Shown here piece after piece: positions 1 to 9,587 of a DNA stretch of 58,879 nt. The notes under the pieces are model-generated. The model was not told where the DNA came from, did no database searches, and saw only the letters and a list, made by a program, of their open reading frames with translations. The translations under genes were made by a program, and so were the position numbers. The number at the start of each line of letters is the position of its first letter. The first letter of the stretch is position 1. The stretch is from the NCBI GenBank assembly GCA_028283145.1, contig JAPYNY010000027.1, positions 1-58,879 of the forward strand, given 5' to 3'. Origin of the DNA: Candidatus Hopanoidivorans cymbastelae (GTDB lineage Bacteria; Actinomycetota; Acidimicrobiia; Acidimicrobiales; Hopanoidiivorantaceae).

Positions 1-1904
1 TAGTAGTAGTCGTAGAACTTAAAATAATAGGGGTGGTCGTAGCCAAAACCAAGACCGTTGAAGTAGTTGTTGTTGCTTTCAGGTTTTGGAGTCCTTGGCG
101 GGTCTTCGGCAGGGTCATAAGGGTCGTCAACGTTACTCCCTTTGGTTTCCCTGCTAGACGCCGGAACAGTGGTGGTAGTGGTTGTGGTGGTCGTCGTTGT
201 TGTAGTAGTCGTAGTAGAGCTTGTAGTCGTGGTGGAGGCCGAGCCATCAGGCGAATCGCTTACGCTCAGGTAAGCCACCGCAACTGGAGAACTGGAGCTG
301 GAGGAGACCTCTGTCGTCAAAACCGACTGCAGCTTCAGGGTGTCATCCCCCAAAACGGCTGGCAACGAAAGCGAATATCTGCATGAACTGCCACCAAACG
401 GGCGGTTCAGCAAAATCAAATTCAGCGACTTTGGAAATCCAGCACCTGCGCTGACTTGGCGAAACTCACTGATCTCCTTGCAACCAGCGGGTAAATTCGC
501 TGCCGCCGAAACTCCCACGAACGAACTGCCGCCAGCCAATGGATTGCCACGAGCAAAAGGGGTTGCCCCAGCTGGACCAGTTAGGTTGACCGTATAGTAG
601 AACACCGTAGAACAAACATCAGTTCGCTCAAACTCAATCTCTGCTACACCCCTGTAGCCCCCGAACTTCAGCGGGCCGTCGCCGCCAACCCCTGAAAGCA
701 CCAAGCCAGCTCCTCTGTCCAGCACACTGGCGCCAATCTGATTGCCATCGTGGTCTTTCACAGTGGCTTCAACCAAGCAAGTTCTTGAGCCATTGTCGCT
801 GAGGTTGCGAAACTCTATCTTCCAATCGCAGTTCTGCGACAAGATGCCCGTTTCCACGGATGTTGCACCGAAGGTGTAGGTTTCCTGGGAAGGAGTCCTA
901 CTGCCGGGGTCGCAGCCAACTGCCGGCAAGACATCAACGACTACCTGTGCCCGCTCAAGATTGCCGGGCTGATTGGCATCTGGTGCGGTCAGGTTGGTGA
1001 GCCTCACGGATGAATTAGGGGAACTGCTGGGTGTCCTGGGGGCATATACCACGGTAGCTTCAGCAGAATCAGCATCAACGGCTGTTGTCAGGGGCGACTG
1101 CAGACCGAGGCCGCCAAAGGAGGCAGGCATGGCAACAAAATAGCTGCAGTCGGTCGTGGCTCCAGCGGGGCGCTTCACCAAGGGAAGGCTCATGCGCAAG
1201 GGATACTGAGCTGAGCCAATTAGCGCAAAGTGGGGCTCAAACACCCGGCAACTCTCAGGTAAATTGTCAGCTGCAAAAGCCACAATGCTCCGCTTGAACC
1301 TGTCGAACTCATTGGCGAATGGATTTACATCTTGTGGGTAGCTGATCGTTACGGAATATACAAACATAACATCGCAGTTGCTTCTGACGACTTCAAAGTC
1401 AATTGAGGCCACGTCTCGGTAGTCTCCGAACTTCAGCGGGCCATTGCCACCGACCCCAAAAAGCCGCAAGGGGACGGCATTGCTAACTCCACGCCGAGTT
1501 ATGACTGGGTTTCCAATGGCGGTTCCATCGCTGCCTTTGACCGTGATGGAAACTGGGCATTCCAACTCGCCCCTAGCGTCACGGCCAGAGGTGGTGAAGT
1601 CCAGCAGCCAATCACATTGTTGCGACAGAGCACCGGTTACGGTTGATTCACTGGCATCAAGAAAATATGACCCGCCCACGGTGTTCTGCGGTGTGCGGGA
1701 ACCAGGGTCGCAACCATCTGCTGGGGATAGGTCAACGGTTGCTGCCCATACATTAACATCATCCGGGTGAGGCGGTGTAACATTGCGAATCGTTACCGAC
1801 GAAGTCTGGGCTGAAGCGGTGCTAGCTGTCGTCCCAACTATCACCAGCGTTGAAACCAAAATCCCTATGATGCTGAAAATGCTGACCGACAGCAGCTTTC
1901 TCAT
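1..1904 (-). CDS. Secreted repeat protein with poly-Thr linker (3' end outside window)
   Basis: The frame is open from an ATG at 1904 to the window edge, so the C-terminus is missing. A strong ribosome site (GGGAGGA) lies just upstream of the ATG. The protein starts with a signal peptide (MRKLLSVS, a hydrophobic core, then TASAQ). Two tandem modules follow, each opening with SSV-T/R-x-x-N and a DGCDPGSRTP or VGCDPGSRTP stretch, and each later showing C-D-W and C-x-Y cysteine motifs with RPAG or RPFG. After them comes a run of about 15 threonines, VPASS, and a Tyr/Asn/Gly-rich tail. Poly-Thr linkers of this kind are common in secreted Acidimicrobiia proteins. Paralogous modules occur in the next three genes. 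The function is unknown; a cell-envelope or surface role is inferred from the signal peptide and linker. Confidence 0.8.
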   Translation of the reverse strand, partial: MRKLLSVSIFSIIGILVSTLVIVGTTASTASAQTSSVTIRNVTPPHPDDVNVWAATVDLSPADGCDPGSRTPQNTVGGSYFLDASESTVTGALSQQCDWLLDFTTSGRDARGELECPVSITVKGSDGTAIGNPVITRRGVSNAVPLRLFGVGGNGPLKFGDYRDVASIDFEVVRSNCDVMFVYSVTISYPQDVNPFANEFDRFKRSIVAFAADNLPESCRVFEPHFALIGSAQYPLRMSLPLVKRPAGATTDCSYFVAMPASFGGLGLQSPLTTAVDADSAEATVVYAPRTPSSSPNSSVRLTNLTAPDANQPGNLERAQVVVDVLPAVGCDPGSRTPSQETYTFGATSVETGILSQNCDWKIEFRNLSDNGSRTCLVEATVKDHDGNQIGASVLDRGAGLVLSGVGGDGPLKFGGYRGVAEIEFERTDVCSTVFYYTVNLTGPAGATPFARGNPLAGGSSFVGVSAAANLPAGCKEISEFRQVSAGAGFPKSLNLILLNRPFGGSSCRYSLSLPAVLGDDTLKLQSVLTTEVSSSSSSPVAVAYLSVSDSPDGSASTTTTSSTTTTTTTTTTTTTTTTVPASSRETKGSNVDDPYDPAEDPPRTPKPESNNNYFNGLGFGYDHPYYFKFYDYY

Positions 1905-2071
1905 GTTTTATCCTCCCGTTTTAGCTTTTGGTTGGGAGCGGGCAGCTTTATTGCTTCTGTGTGCTCCTGTGATTAAGCTTCATATCGGTTGGGGGGGTAT
2001 TTCAAGTCGCTTTACCGAACTTTTACCTTTAGCAGAACAGCCTGGCAAAGGAACCAGTTCATCCAAATTCA

Positions 2072-2103
2072 GCCCATTAACCAGAAAGGGCGGCTCCCCT
2101 AGG
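2072..2103. repeat. Second copy of the left half of the 4939-4970 terminator
   Basis: These 32 bases are identical to 4926-4957, which is the left arm of the palindromic terminator plus 13 bases of flank. The right arm is absent here, so the long hairpin cannot form. It lies in the 237-bp gap after the 2142-4889 gene. This suggests that the paralogous secreted genes were duplicated together with their terminator and that this copy later lost an arm. Confidence 0.7.
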
Positions 2104-2141
2104 CCGTGTGCGCCACAAAATCTAGAATTTGAGTAGAGGCG

Positions 2142-4889
2142 TTAATGATATACAGCCGAAGCAGCAGGGGAACTGGCTCCAACCACTCTGGTAGAGCCAG
2201 CCTGAAGCTGTAAAGCATCATTGTGGGGTGGGAACGATGCCAAATACTCACAGGGAGCGCCGACACCTTGAATTCGATCTATCAAACGTGGACTTTCCGA
2301 AGTGTAAGAACTGCCAGTGCTGGAGATCTGCAAAATCACCTCAAGCGCCTGTGTGCAGTTATTGTTTGAAGCCGCAGTTGGACTGAAACGAACTATAAAT
2401 CTTTCATCTAAATAAATGTTATTTCCACTGCTGTCATTCACCTGAGGCACCTCAATAGACACAGTGGGGCTAAACCAAGTGTGATAAACATAAGTAGCCG
2501 AGACAGCAGGAGCAGCAGCCGTGACCACAGTAGAGCTGCTTTGAGCATTAGGCCTAATCACCACGCCCTTGCCCAAAGTTTCATCTGAAGTGCCTATTTC
2601 TGATATAAACACCTTGTAACTACATCTCACATCTGTGCCCGCAGGTCGGTCTACCAAAATAGGCAAAGAGGAATTCCCAGCCAAAGACACCGCACCATTG
2701 GCTGAAATCTTAAAAACCTGTGCAGTAGACCTAGAGCAGCTAGCATTGGAGCCAGGCACTGGAATAAAGGAAACTGAAGGTCTAACATTCCTTTCTGAAA
2801 AATCACTCACTCCGTTCGCATTATCATCAAACCATGGAACTGTGGCTGTAGTTTGGGGTGTGAATTGGGTATTATAGTTGGCTGTAACAGCCGGGGCGGC
2901 GGCGGTGATGGTCAAGGTGGTGGCGGGTTGGAGGCTTAGTAAGTTCTTCTGAGGTGGGAACGTCACGTTGTATGAGCATCGGTTTTCTACGCCTTCGGGG
3001 TGGTCTATGAAGATAGGAATTATCGAGCTGTAGGAACGCAAGTCTGAAGTGTATGTCCTAACTATGTAGGAGTTCCCTTCAGGAGTGATGCCAACTATCA
3101 CTTGCGCTGGTTGGGTGCAGCCACTGCTGGAACCCGCAGTTGGGCTGACTTGCACATTGAAGAATAAGCCTGCGTAGTCATTGCCTCCTGCCCCATCAGC
3201 ATCAACTTGGGGAACAGCAATAGACACCGACGGCTGAAATGTGGAAACAGGAGCTATGTAAGAAGCGGAAACAGCAGGAGCAGCGGCACTGAAGGAAGGG
3301 CGGCTGTTTTCCCTGGTTCCGTATCGGGGCAGCAAAACAGATGCAGGGGTATTCAACTGCAACAACCCCATCGTATATTTGCACCTAAAAGGTGACTCAG
3401 AAGGCCGGTCCACCAAAGCAGGAAAAGAAGAATTATCAGCCAAAGACACCGAACCATCATCGCCCACCACAAACACTGAAGGAGCAACGCTCGTAGGGCA
3501 AGACCAAAAAGCTCGGCTACTTCCCGACCTAGAAAAATGAACAGTGAACCGCTGCCCGGAGAAATCATTCACACCATCCCCATCATCATCAAATTGCGGA
3601 ACCGTGACAGCCACAGAGGGGGAAAATCTAGTAGTGGACTTGCCGAAATAACCTGCAATGCTGGTAACCGCTGAAATTGAAATAGTACTATAGGTGGGAG
3701 GCTGTCGCAGCCTTAAAGATCCCACCCGAGACGGCAACGACACTTGATACGAACACCTATCACGCGAACCGGTAAGCCAGTCCGCCAAAGCAGGCAAAGA
3801 GGAATTATCAGCCAAAGACACCGAACCATCGTCTCTAACGACAAATACTGAACTGGCAGGTTCACTGCAATGAGCCCTGTCTGCAGTATTGAACGTATTG
3901 AACGTTTTGCGGAACCCAACAGTGAACCGCTGCCCGGAGAAATCATTCACACCATCCCCGTCGTCATCAATCCTAGGGACTTCCAGAAAAGAAATCTGAG
4001 GATAAAACACAGAATCATAAACAGCCGAAACCAAGGCAGAACCGGCACTGACAGTCACCGCAGCAACATCACGCAACTTCAAAACGCCCACCCGAGACGG
4101 CAACGACACATCATATACACATCTCACATCTTCACCAGCAGGGCGGTCCACCAACGTAGGTAAAGAAGAATTCTCAGCCAAAGACACCGAACCACCAGCC
4201 ACCACCACAAACACCGAACTGACAACCCCAGAACACCCACCATTAGAACCCGCAACAGCCTCAAACCCAACCACAAAAGTCAAACCCAAAACATCACCCA
4301 AATCACCACCAAAACCAGGAACCGCAATAGAAACAGAAGGAGAAAACACAGAATTAGTGCCTAGAAGGTATGTAGCAGACACACTAAGGCTAGCAGCGTA
4401 CACACTAAAGCTAGTACTGGGCTGCAAAGCCAAGGAACCTACCATTTGAGGAAATGCCGCTAAATATTCACACTGGGCATCAAGACCAGCAGGGCGGTCT
4501 ACCAAAGATACCTGCGCATCGGTTGATACCGCACCGCTGTTGGATACAGTGTAGTTTGAAGTGGCTGTTTGAGTACATCCGCTGTCAGAACCTGATATTG
4601 GGGCAAAACTGATTGTGAAGATCTGTTCTGAAAAGTCGTTCACACCATCCCCATCGTCATCGAATTGCGGCACCGTGATAGACACCGATGGCGAAAACAC
4701 AGAAGCAGTCTGAGCGGAAACGGAACTTGCCAAGAAACCAAATATGAACAAAAAAGAAGCAAAAATTCCAACTACGCCAACAAAGCTAAGCAATAGCAAT
4801 CTTTTTGCACCACATACTCCTTCTTGATGGGTAGCAGAAAAGAGCAGCAGTTTAATGTGGCCCTTCCTATTGGACATAAACTTTAACAT
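2142..4889 (-). CDS. Large secreted protein with seven tandem ~120-residue modules
   Basis: Protein of 915 aa. A hydrophobic segment ending VSAQ (about residues 30-60) is followed by seven tandem modules. Each opens with a line such as FSPSVSITVP, usually followed by an acidic loop of the DDDGDGVNDFS type in modules 1, 3 and 4 (degenerate in the others). Each then carries a Cys, and later an L-x-DRPxGxxxxCxY line and a short beta-rich end (xVSAxY). The acidic loops resemble calcium-binding D-x-D-G-D-G motifs, so a Ca-stabilised surface protein is plausible but inferred. The signal peptide region aligns with its neighbours' MKRLL, but here that Met codon reads GCA (AKRLLLL). The protein therefore begins about 29 residues earlier at a weakly supported start, or at an internal TTG near 4796. 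No family is recognised. Confidence 0.85.
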   Translation of the reverse strand: MLKFMSNRKGHIKLLLFSATHQEGVCGAKRLLLLSFVGVVGIFASFLFIFGFLASSVSAQTASVFSPSVSITVPQFDDDGDGVNDFSEQIFTISFAPISGSDSGCTQTATSNYTVSNSGAVSTDAQVSLVDRPAGLDAQCEYLAAFPQMVGSLALQPSTSFSVYAASLSVSATYLLGTNSVFSPSVSIAVPGFGGDLGDVLGLTFVVGFEAVAGSNGGCSGVVSSVFVVVAGGSVSLAENSSLPTLVDRPAGEDVRCVYDVSLPSRVGVLKLRDVAAVTVSAGSALVSAVYDSVFYPQISFLEVPRIDDDGDGVNDFSGQRFTVGFRKTFNTFNTADRAHCSEPASSVFVVRDDGSVSLADNSSLPALADWLTGSRDRCSYQVSLPSRVGSLRLRQPPTYSTISISAVTSIAGYFGKSTTRFSPSVAVTVPQFDDDGDGVNDFSGQRFTVHFSRSGSSRAFWSCPTSVAPSVFVVGDDGSVSLADNSSFPALVDRPSESPFRCKYTMGLLQLNTPASVLLPRYGTRENSRPSFSAAAPAVSASYIAPVSTFQPSVSIAVPQVDADGAGGNDYAGLFFNVQVSPTAGSSSGCTQPAQVIVGITPEGNSYIVRTYTSDLRSYSSIIPIFIDHPEGVENRCSYNVTFPPQKNLLSLQPATTLTITAAAPAVTANYNTQFTPQTTATVPWFDDNANGVSDFSERNVRPSVSFIPVPGSNASCSRSTAQVFKISANGAVSLAGNSSLPILVDRPAGTDVRCSYKVFISEIGTSDETLGKGVVIRPNAQSSSTVVTAAAPAVSATYVYHTWFSPTVSIEVPQVNDSSGNNIYLDERFIVRFSPTAASNNNCTQALEVILQISSTGSSYTSESPRLIDRIQGVGAPCEYLASFPPHNDALQLQAGSTRVVGASSPAASAVYH

Positions 4890-4938
4890 AACTTATAGTT
4901 ATTATAGTTCTTCAACGCAGCCTTGGCCCATTAACCAG

Positions 4939-4970
4939 AAAGGGCGGCTCCCCTAGGGGAGCCGCCCTTT
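4939..4970 (-). terminator. Perfect 32-bp palindromic terminator
   Basis: A 16+16 base perfect inverted repeat (AAAGGGCGGCTCCCCT and its complement) lies 49 bases downstream of the stop of the 5019-6431 gene and upstream of the next one. The U-rich tail is better on the plus strand (TTTTAGGTTTTTA), so it may act in both directions. The stem is unusually long and G+C-rich. Confidence 0.8.
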
Positions 4971-5018
4971 TAGGTTTTTAGAGACCAGCAGCCACTTGGA
5001 CTGCTAAGTCAAGCTTGT

Positions 5019-6431
5019 CTAGCCAGTGATGCCAGGCCTTTGTGGGCCAGTATCCGGACCACTTGGATCTATCGATGGAGGAGTAGTGCCAGGAGTGGTT
5101 GGAATCTCAATTGGCGGAGGATCTGGAGGTGTGATGATACTTGGAATAGTAGTATTTGTCGCACTGTCGCCCGCCTCGCCACTGTCAGCAACCGGAGCGG
5201 TGCAGGTGTGAGTGAACTCAAACGCGAAGGCAGTTGTGCCAGCTGAATAAGTCCTGGTCTGGACTCCGCCGCCAACAGGGGTGCAACGGTCAGGGCCGTT
5301 GCGCTCAGTTACCTGAACTGTGCAAGGCCGGGTGCCGGCACCGTCGGCAAATGCGGTGATGGTGAAGTTCCTCTCAGCCACCAAAATGGGGTTCAAAGGA
5401 TCGCCATAAACCGTAACCGAGCCAGGGAATACCTGAACCGAGGCTACGTCGCCTTGGCTGCCGAAGGCTTGAGGTATAACACCTAGATAGCCGCCACAAG
5501 GAGCGATTACATTGATGAAGTAATCAACCTTGTCTTGAGTGGTGAAGACCTCATCAGACGGGAAGGTTGTTACCACGCTGACAGCTACTGTGAAAACATC
5601 ATAAGTAGCCGTTGCAGTTGCTGCACTGGCGCGAACCGTGCGGGTAGCAGCAGGCGTCCTAGCCAAACGCAAGGCACCCGTCTCGGCAGGGAACGTAACG
5701 TTATACACGCAATCTGCGGTGGCACCCAGTGGGCGGTTGACCAAGTTCAGGGCATTGCCGTCTCGGGTGATGCTTCCGCTGGCCTTGACAGAGTAAGTCA
5801 AGCTGCCGCTCTGAGTGCAGGCAGCGTTTGACCTAGCAACCGGAGCAAAGGAGATAGCGAAGCTAACGCCAGTGTAAGTCCTGCCAGCGGTGGAAGCGGC
5901 AAGATTGATCGTTGCCGCAGGCTGGAAAGACGTAGAACACGAAGTTGTTACCTCGAAATCAATGTTGCTCACAGGGGCGGTTCCATACTGCAGTTGGCCA
6001 TTTCCGCCGATGCCGGACAGAATCAAGTTCCCATCGGACTCAGTACCTGTCTCTGTTTCGCCGTTTCTGACTGTAGCTTCAACGGCACAGTTACCAGTTG
6101 CATTGCGGAAGGTTATTTCCCAGTTGCAATTCTGAGACAAAACGCCAGTAACGTCTGATGCGCCCATGTCCATGCCGTTTCTCGCATCAACATTTAAAGT
6201 TATGGAAGAACTCAAAGGCGCCCTGTTGCCAGGGTTGCAGTTGTTCACGGTGCTGATACCTACAATCACCTGCTGCTGGGCTGCAGGCAGATTGGTGTCT
6301 CTTGTAGTACGGTTCTGAACCGTCACAGACGAAGTCTGCGCCGATGCCGGACTAGCCACCGACGCTGCAATCGCCAAAGCCGAGCCCAAAAGCCCTGCTA
6401 TGGCAACAACGCCAATCAATAGTCGTTTCAT
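5019..6431 (-). CDS. Secreted two-domain protein with Pro/Thr-rich tail
   Basis: Protein of 470 aa with a clear signal peptide (MKRLLIGVVAIAGLLGSALA, cleavage near PASAQ). Residues about 33-165 form a module like those of the 1-1904 protein (NCNPGNRAP, SQNCNWEI, L-x-GIGGNGQLQ). Residues about 175-275 form the shared module with a CTQ cysteine, then NRPLGATADCVY and TFPAETGALRL. A third Cys-containing region follows, and the end is a Pro/Thr/Asp-rich tail from about residue 415, probably an extended wall-spanning or linker segment. A terminator follows at 4939-4970. No known family is recognised, and an envelope location is inferred. Confidence 0.85.
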   Translation of the reverse strand: MKRLLIGVVAIAGLLGSALAIAASVASPASAQTSSVTVQNRTTRDTNLPAAQQQVIVGISTVNNCNPGNRAPLSSSITLNVDARNGMDMGASDVTGVLSQNCNWEITFRNATGNCAVEATVRNGETETGTESDGNLILSGIGGNGQLQYGTAPVSNIDFEVTTSCSTSFQPAATINLAASTAGRTYTGVSFAISFAPVARSNAACTQSGSLTYSVKASGSITRDGNALNLVNRPLGATADCVYNVTFPAETGALRLARTPAATRTVRASAATATATYDVFTVAVSVVTTFPSDEVFTTQDKVDYFINVIAPCGGYLGVIPQAFGSQGDVASVQVFPGSVTVYGDPLNPILVAERNFTITAFADGAGTRPCTVQVTERNGPDRCTPVGGGVQTRTYSAGTTAFAFEFTHTCTAPVADSGEAGDSATNTTIPSIITPPDPPPIEIPTTPGTTPPSIDPSGPDTGPQRPGITG

Positions 6432-6629
6432 TTGTGTATCCTTTCTGGTTTGTGGATTTGGATTGCTTTTATTTATTGTATTCTAACTAGCTCTGGTGTC
6501 AACTTATTTATTGGTATTTTTATTTCTATTTTCTTAAGGTTCGGGTTGCCCCGAAAAACTCACTTTAAGCAATGTATATGAAGTCTTTCATACTGTCAAC
6601 TTATTAAAGCAGCCTGCGCTGGCTTGGCG

Positions 6630-6658
6630 AGCAGCCTACGACCAGCAGCCCTACGACC
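6630..6658. repeat. Two near-identical 14/15-bp tandem copies over a stop codon
   Basis: AGCAGCCTACGACC is followed directly by AGCAGCCCTACGACC. The second copy contains the TAG stop of the 6651-8936 gene, read on the minus strand. It is one of many short tandem duplications in the window. Confidence 0.7.
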
Positions 6659-8936
6659 ATGGAATGGTTATAGCCACCGAGGAGGCGTTGAAGATGAAGA
6701 CAGCATCCTCTGGGCTGATGACATCAAACCACGGAACAGACACCGACGGCAACTGCTGGCGGCCGGGCAGGAAATAGTTCCACGCCTGGGCCTGGCTGTC
6801 CCAGCGGTACACCACCGGAATCAAATCGGCCTGAGGCCCCAGCAAGCTCTCAAGCGACCTGGAAGCAGCTCCGCCAAACACTTGGAACGAATATCCCGGC
6901 GGAATCGTCAATCTGCCTGTGGCAGCCGGGGTGTTGAGCAAGGTGGCTGGATTGTATGTTACTCGGCTGGCAGAAGGCACATAGGCCATGACGATGTCAC
7001 CTCTAGTAAGGCTGGTCAAACCCAGCGACCCTTGTCCGGCAGCCCAGCCTCTCCAAGATTGCGTCTGGGCATTCCACACCCACAATGCAGCAATGGCATT
7101 GTCTAGCTCCCTGGCGAAGGCCTGCGGCGTGGTGCCTGTGATGCCGTTGAATGGCAGTGTGATCCAGCCCTGCGACAGAAACGAACTGCCTGCGCCGGGA
7201 GTTGGGTCGGGTGCAGTGTCTGGAGTGGTGCTTGTGTCGCCATCGGAGCCTGTGCCTCCATCGGTGCCATAGGAAGTGCAGTCGTATTGAAGCGCCACGG
7301 TGATGAGATTGGTATTGGCAGCCCAAGTGGTTTCCACAAAGGCCCTGCCAGAACTGTCTCGCTGAGCGTTTCGGATGGTGCAACGTTCAAAAGCCGAAAG
7401 CTCAGTAGCCCTGACGGTGCAGCTGATTCTTTGATTGTTGACAAATACATAGGGTGGAAGGCTATAGGAAGCGGCCGGGTTGACCGACCGGGCGTTAGGC
7501 CCGATGGCGTAGGTGAGGCCTGGCACGATAAACATTCCATACTGCACCCCGACACTGGCCGACACGCCGCCGAAGAGAGAAGTATCGCTGCCGCAGGGGC
7601 CTGGAACAGTCACATGCAAGTCAATGGTTTGGTCGGTTCTGAAGATGCTGCCACGGGGTGCAAAGACTTGCAAAGCCACTCGCACGGGGATACGACGCTG
7701 GGTGTATCTAAAGTCCACGTTGATGCGAGCCGCGCCACGAGTATCAAACTCTCTGACGCTTGGCTGATTGCCGGCCAGCTGCAGAGCCGTTGAGGTAGCT
7801 GCGGCAGTTATCTTGTAGGCGCAGGTGGTCGTAGCGCCCCGCGGGACTTGAACGATGTCCAAAGTGGCGGGATTTGAGGCCGACCCTTTGAATTCCGTGC
7901 GCTGAGTGCAAGCCGCGCTTTGCCTGTTGTCCAGCGGCTCCACTGTGAAGGTAACCTGCTCGCCGCCAAACAGAGACCTGTCGGCTGCGGTGGCCAGCTG
8001 CACATTCGCAGTCAGTCTGATCTCTTGCTCACAGACTCCCGATTCGGCTGAGGTATTGCTAAAGCTGAGGTCTATGCGATTGATGAGCTTGCCCCCCACG
8101 GCAGCAAAACTCCCCGCCTGATGAATAAAGAGTTCTCCGTCTGAGTCCACGGCATGGGTTCCGTCTGCAAAATAAAGGATGGCATCAACCCGGCAACCCG
8201 AAGTGGCCACATTATCCACGGGGGCGACGTCCAACCGCCAGTTGCACCTGAGGTCAAGCACTGCGAATGACCAACCCGAACGCTCAATCACCTCCAGCGG
8301 ATTGTTCCTGGTGGAGCAGTTGCCGAATGGGGTGTAGGTGGCTCTGTATCGCTCGGTGCTCTCAAGGTTGCGAATCTGCACCAACTGCTGGGTGGTAACA
8401 GCAGCGGGATGGGAGCAGTCGGCGGGCGTGATGGTAACCACCCTGGCTGCTGTCAAGTCTGAAAAGGCACCCACCCGCGATGAAAAATTCGGAGAATCCG
8501 TGCCTTCCAGGGTGAAAGAAGAGCCGGTCTGGTCGGTGATGCCTTCGCCTCTGTTGATGGTGAAGGAACAATCAGACAGGTTGGAATTGATAGTTACGGT
8601 GTAGAGGCAGGTGACTTCATCGTTGTTGGCGACGTTGGTTGGAGTTGGGTCGTAGTTGGTGATGAAGTTTCTGCTGGCACTGGTGCCGTTGGCGAAAAAC
8701 CTGAGGGGGGTTATAGGAGTGCAGCGCTGGGTGTTGTTGGCTGAAAAAGCCAACTGAAGGCTGGGAACGGAACCCGCCGTGGGGGCCGACACCACGAAGT
8801 TGACCCTGGTTATAGCTTGGGTGCTGCTGCCGGGCGTAGCAACTGCTGAAGCTGGGCTGGCCACCAAAGCTATAGCCACCAACGCTGAACTCAAAACCCC
8901 GACAATCGCCAAAACGCTAACTAATGTTCGTTTCAT
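6651..8936 (-). CDS. Secreted multi-domain protein with Trp-rich C-terminal domain
   Basis: Protein of 761 aa with signal peptide MKRTLVSVLAIVGVLSSALV, cleavage near PASA. The middle region has several Cys-pair modules related to the neighbours (for example CTQRTEFKGS and PRGATTTCAYKI). A linker rich in Gly, Ser, Asp and Pro lies near residues 555-585. The last ~170 residues are a distinct domain with repeated Trp motifs (FLSQGW, LWVWNAQTQSWRGW, YRWDSQAQAWNYF) and end in IPWS. Such paired W-x-x-x-x-x-x-W lines suggest a beta-rich binding domain, but I cannot name it. It is the first of four paralogous minus-strand genes and has its own upstream region. Confidence 0.85.
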   Translation of the reverse strand: MKRTLVSVLAIVGVLSSALVAIALVASPASAVATPGSSTQAITRVNFVVSAPTAGSVPSLQLAFSANNTQRCTPITPLRFFANGTSASRNFITNYDPTPTNVANNDEVTCLYTVTINSNLSDCSFTINRGEGITDQTGSSFTLEGTDSPNFSSRVGAFSDLTAARVVTITPADCSHPAAVTTQQLVQIRNLESTERYRATYTPFGNCSTRNNPLEVIERSGWSFAVLDLRCNWRLDVAPVDNVATSGCRVDAILYFADGTHAVDSDGELFIHQAGSFAAVGGKLINRIDLSFSNTSAESGVCEQEIRLTANVQLATAADRSLFGGEQVTFTVEPLDNRQSAACTQRTEFKGSASNPATLDIVQVPRGATTTCAYKITAAATSTALQLAGNQPSVREFDTRGAARINVDFRYTQRRIPVRVALQVFAPRGSIFRTDQTIDLHVTVPGPCGSDTSLFGGVSASVGVQYGMFIVPGLTYAIGPNARSVNPAASYSLPPYVFVNNQRISCTVRATELSAFERCTIRNAQRDSSGRAFVETTWAANTNLITVALQYDCTSYGTDGGTGSDGDTSTTPDTAPDPTPGAGSSFLSQGWITLPFNGITGTTPQAFARELDNAIAALWVWNAQTQSWRGWAAGQGSLGLTSLTRGDIVMAYVPSASRVTYNPATLLNTPAATGRLTIPPGYSFQVFGGAASRSLESLLGPQADLIPVVYRWDSQAQAWNYFLPGRQQLPSVSVPWFDVISPEDAVFIFNASSVAITIPWS

Positions 8937-9587
8937 TGCGCTCTCCCTTGTTTCCTTGTCGTCCCTTTTACTGTTTTTGTCTTTATCTTTATTGATCTTT
9001 ATTGGTTTTCGATCTGTTTTCGCTGTTCGCTATTTGTGCGGATGCGGAATAATATTACTGCCCCAATATAAATGAGTTGTAAATGAGTTTTATAAATAAG
9101 TTTGCGTTGCGCTTATCACCTGCCAAAACATTAGCAGACTGAATTGATACTGGCAAGTAATTGCTTGATTTGCTTGGCTGTGCTAGCGACTTTTAACCTT
9201 TCTTTAATGATTCTTGAGCTGTTCTTGGCAATTTTTCTGCTCTTCCTCTCTTCCCTCCCCCCAGCTTCCAAGGCTGAACCAGCTTGAGTTGAAAGCGTTT
9301 CCCAGGCGGTTTCTCAGATGTGCAACATGGTAAACCCATAATTATGAACAGACGACGGCCATGGAACAACTCACTTTAACCAGCAGCAATTTTGGCATCC
9401 AGCTGGAGCTTTCAAGAGATACGAAATCAATGTCCAATACTCAAATGGCGACACCATCAGCGCATCCTTTCAACACAAACAAGGGGCTAAGCATTTCTTG
9501 CAGTACCTTTGTGAGTGAAGCGAAAAGCTCTTCGCCAAATATACCCCGCCCCCACTAGGGTTCACTGGGGCACCCACTCTAAACCAC
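8937..9587. other. Non-coding gap before the cta operon end
   Basis: These 651 bases separate the first secreted gene from the end of the cta operon. The right-to-left reading should hold the promoter of the 8936 gene in the T-rich stretch near 8940-9110. A short plus-strand frame at 9361-9558 has no recognisable protein character. No RNA gene was recognised. Confidence 0.4.

Noticed and set aside
33..2136. Several plus-strand reading frames in the first 2 kb
   Set aside because: They are shadows of a continuous minus-strand secreted-protein frame that has a signal peptide, a ribosome site and modules shared with the neighbours.
9361..9558. Plus-strand frame of 65 codons before the cta operon end
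   Set aside because: No ribosome site, no protein-like composition and no family resemblance; left as non-coding.
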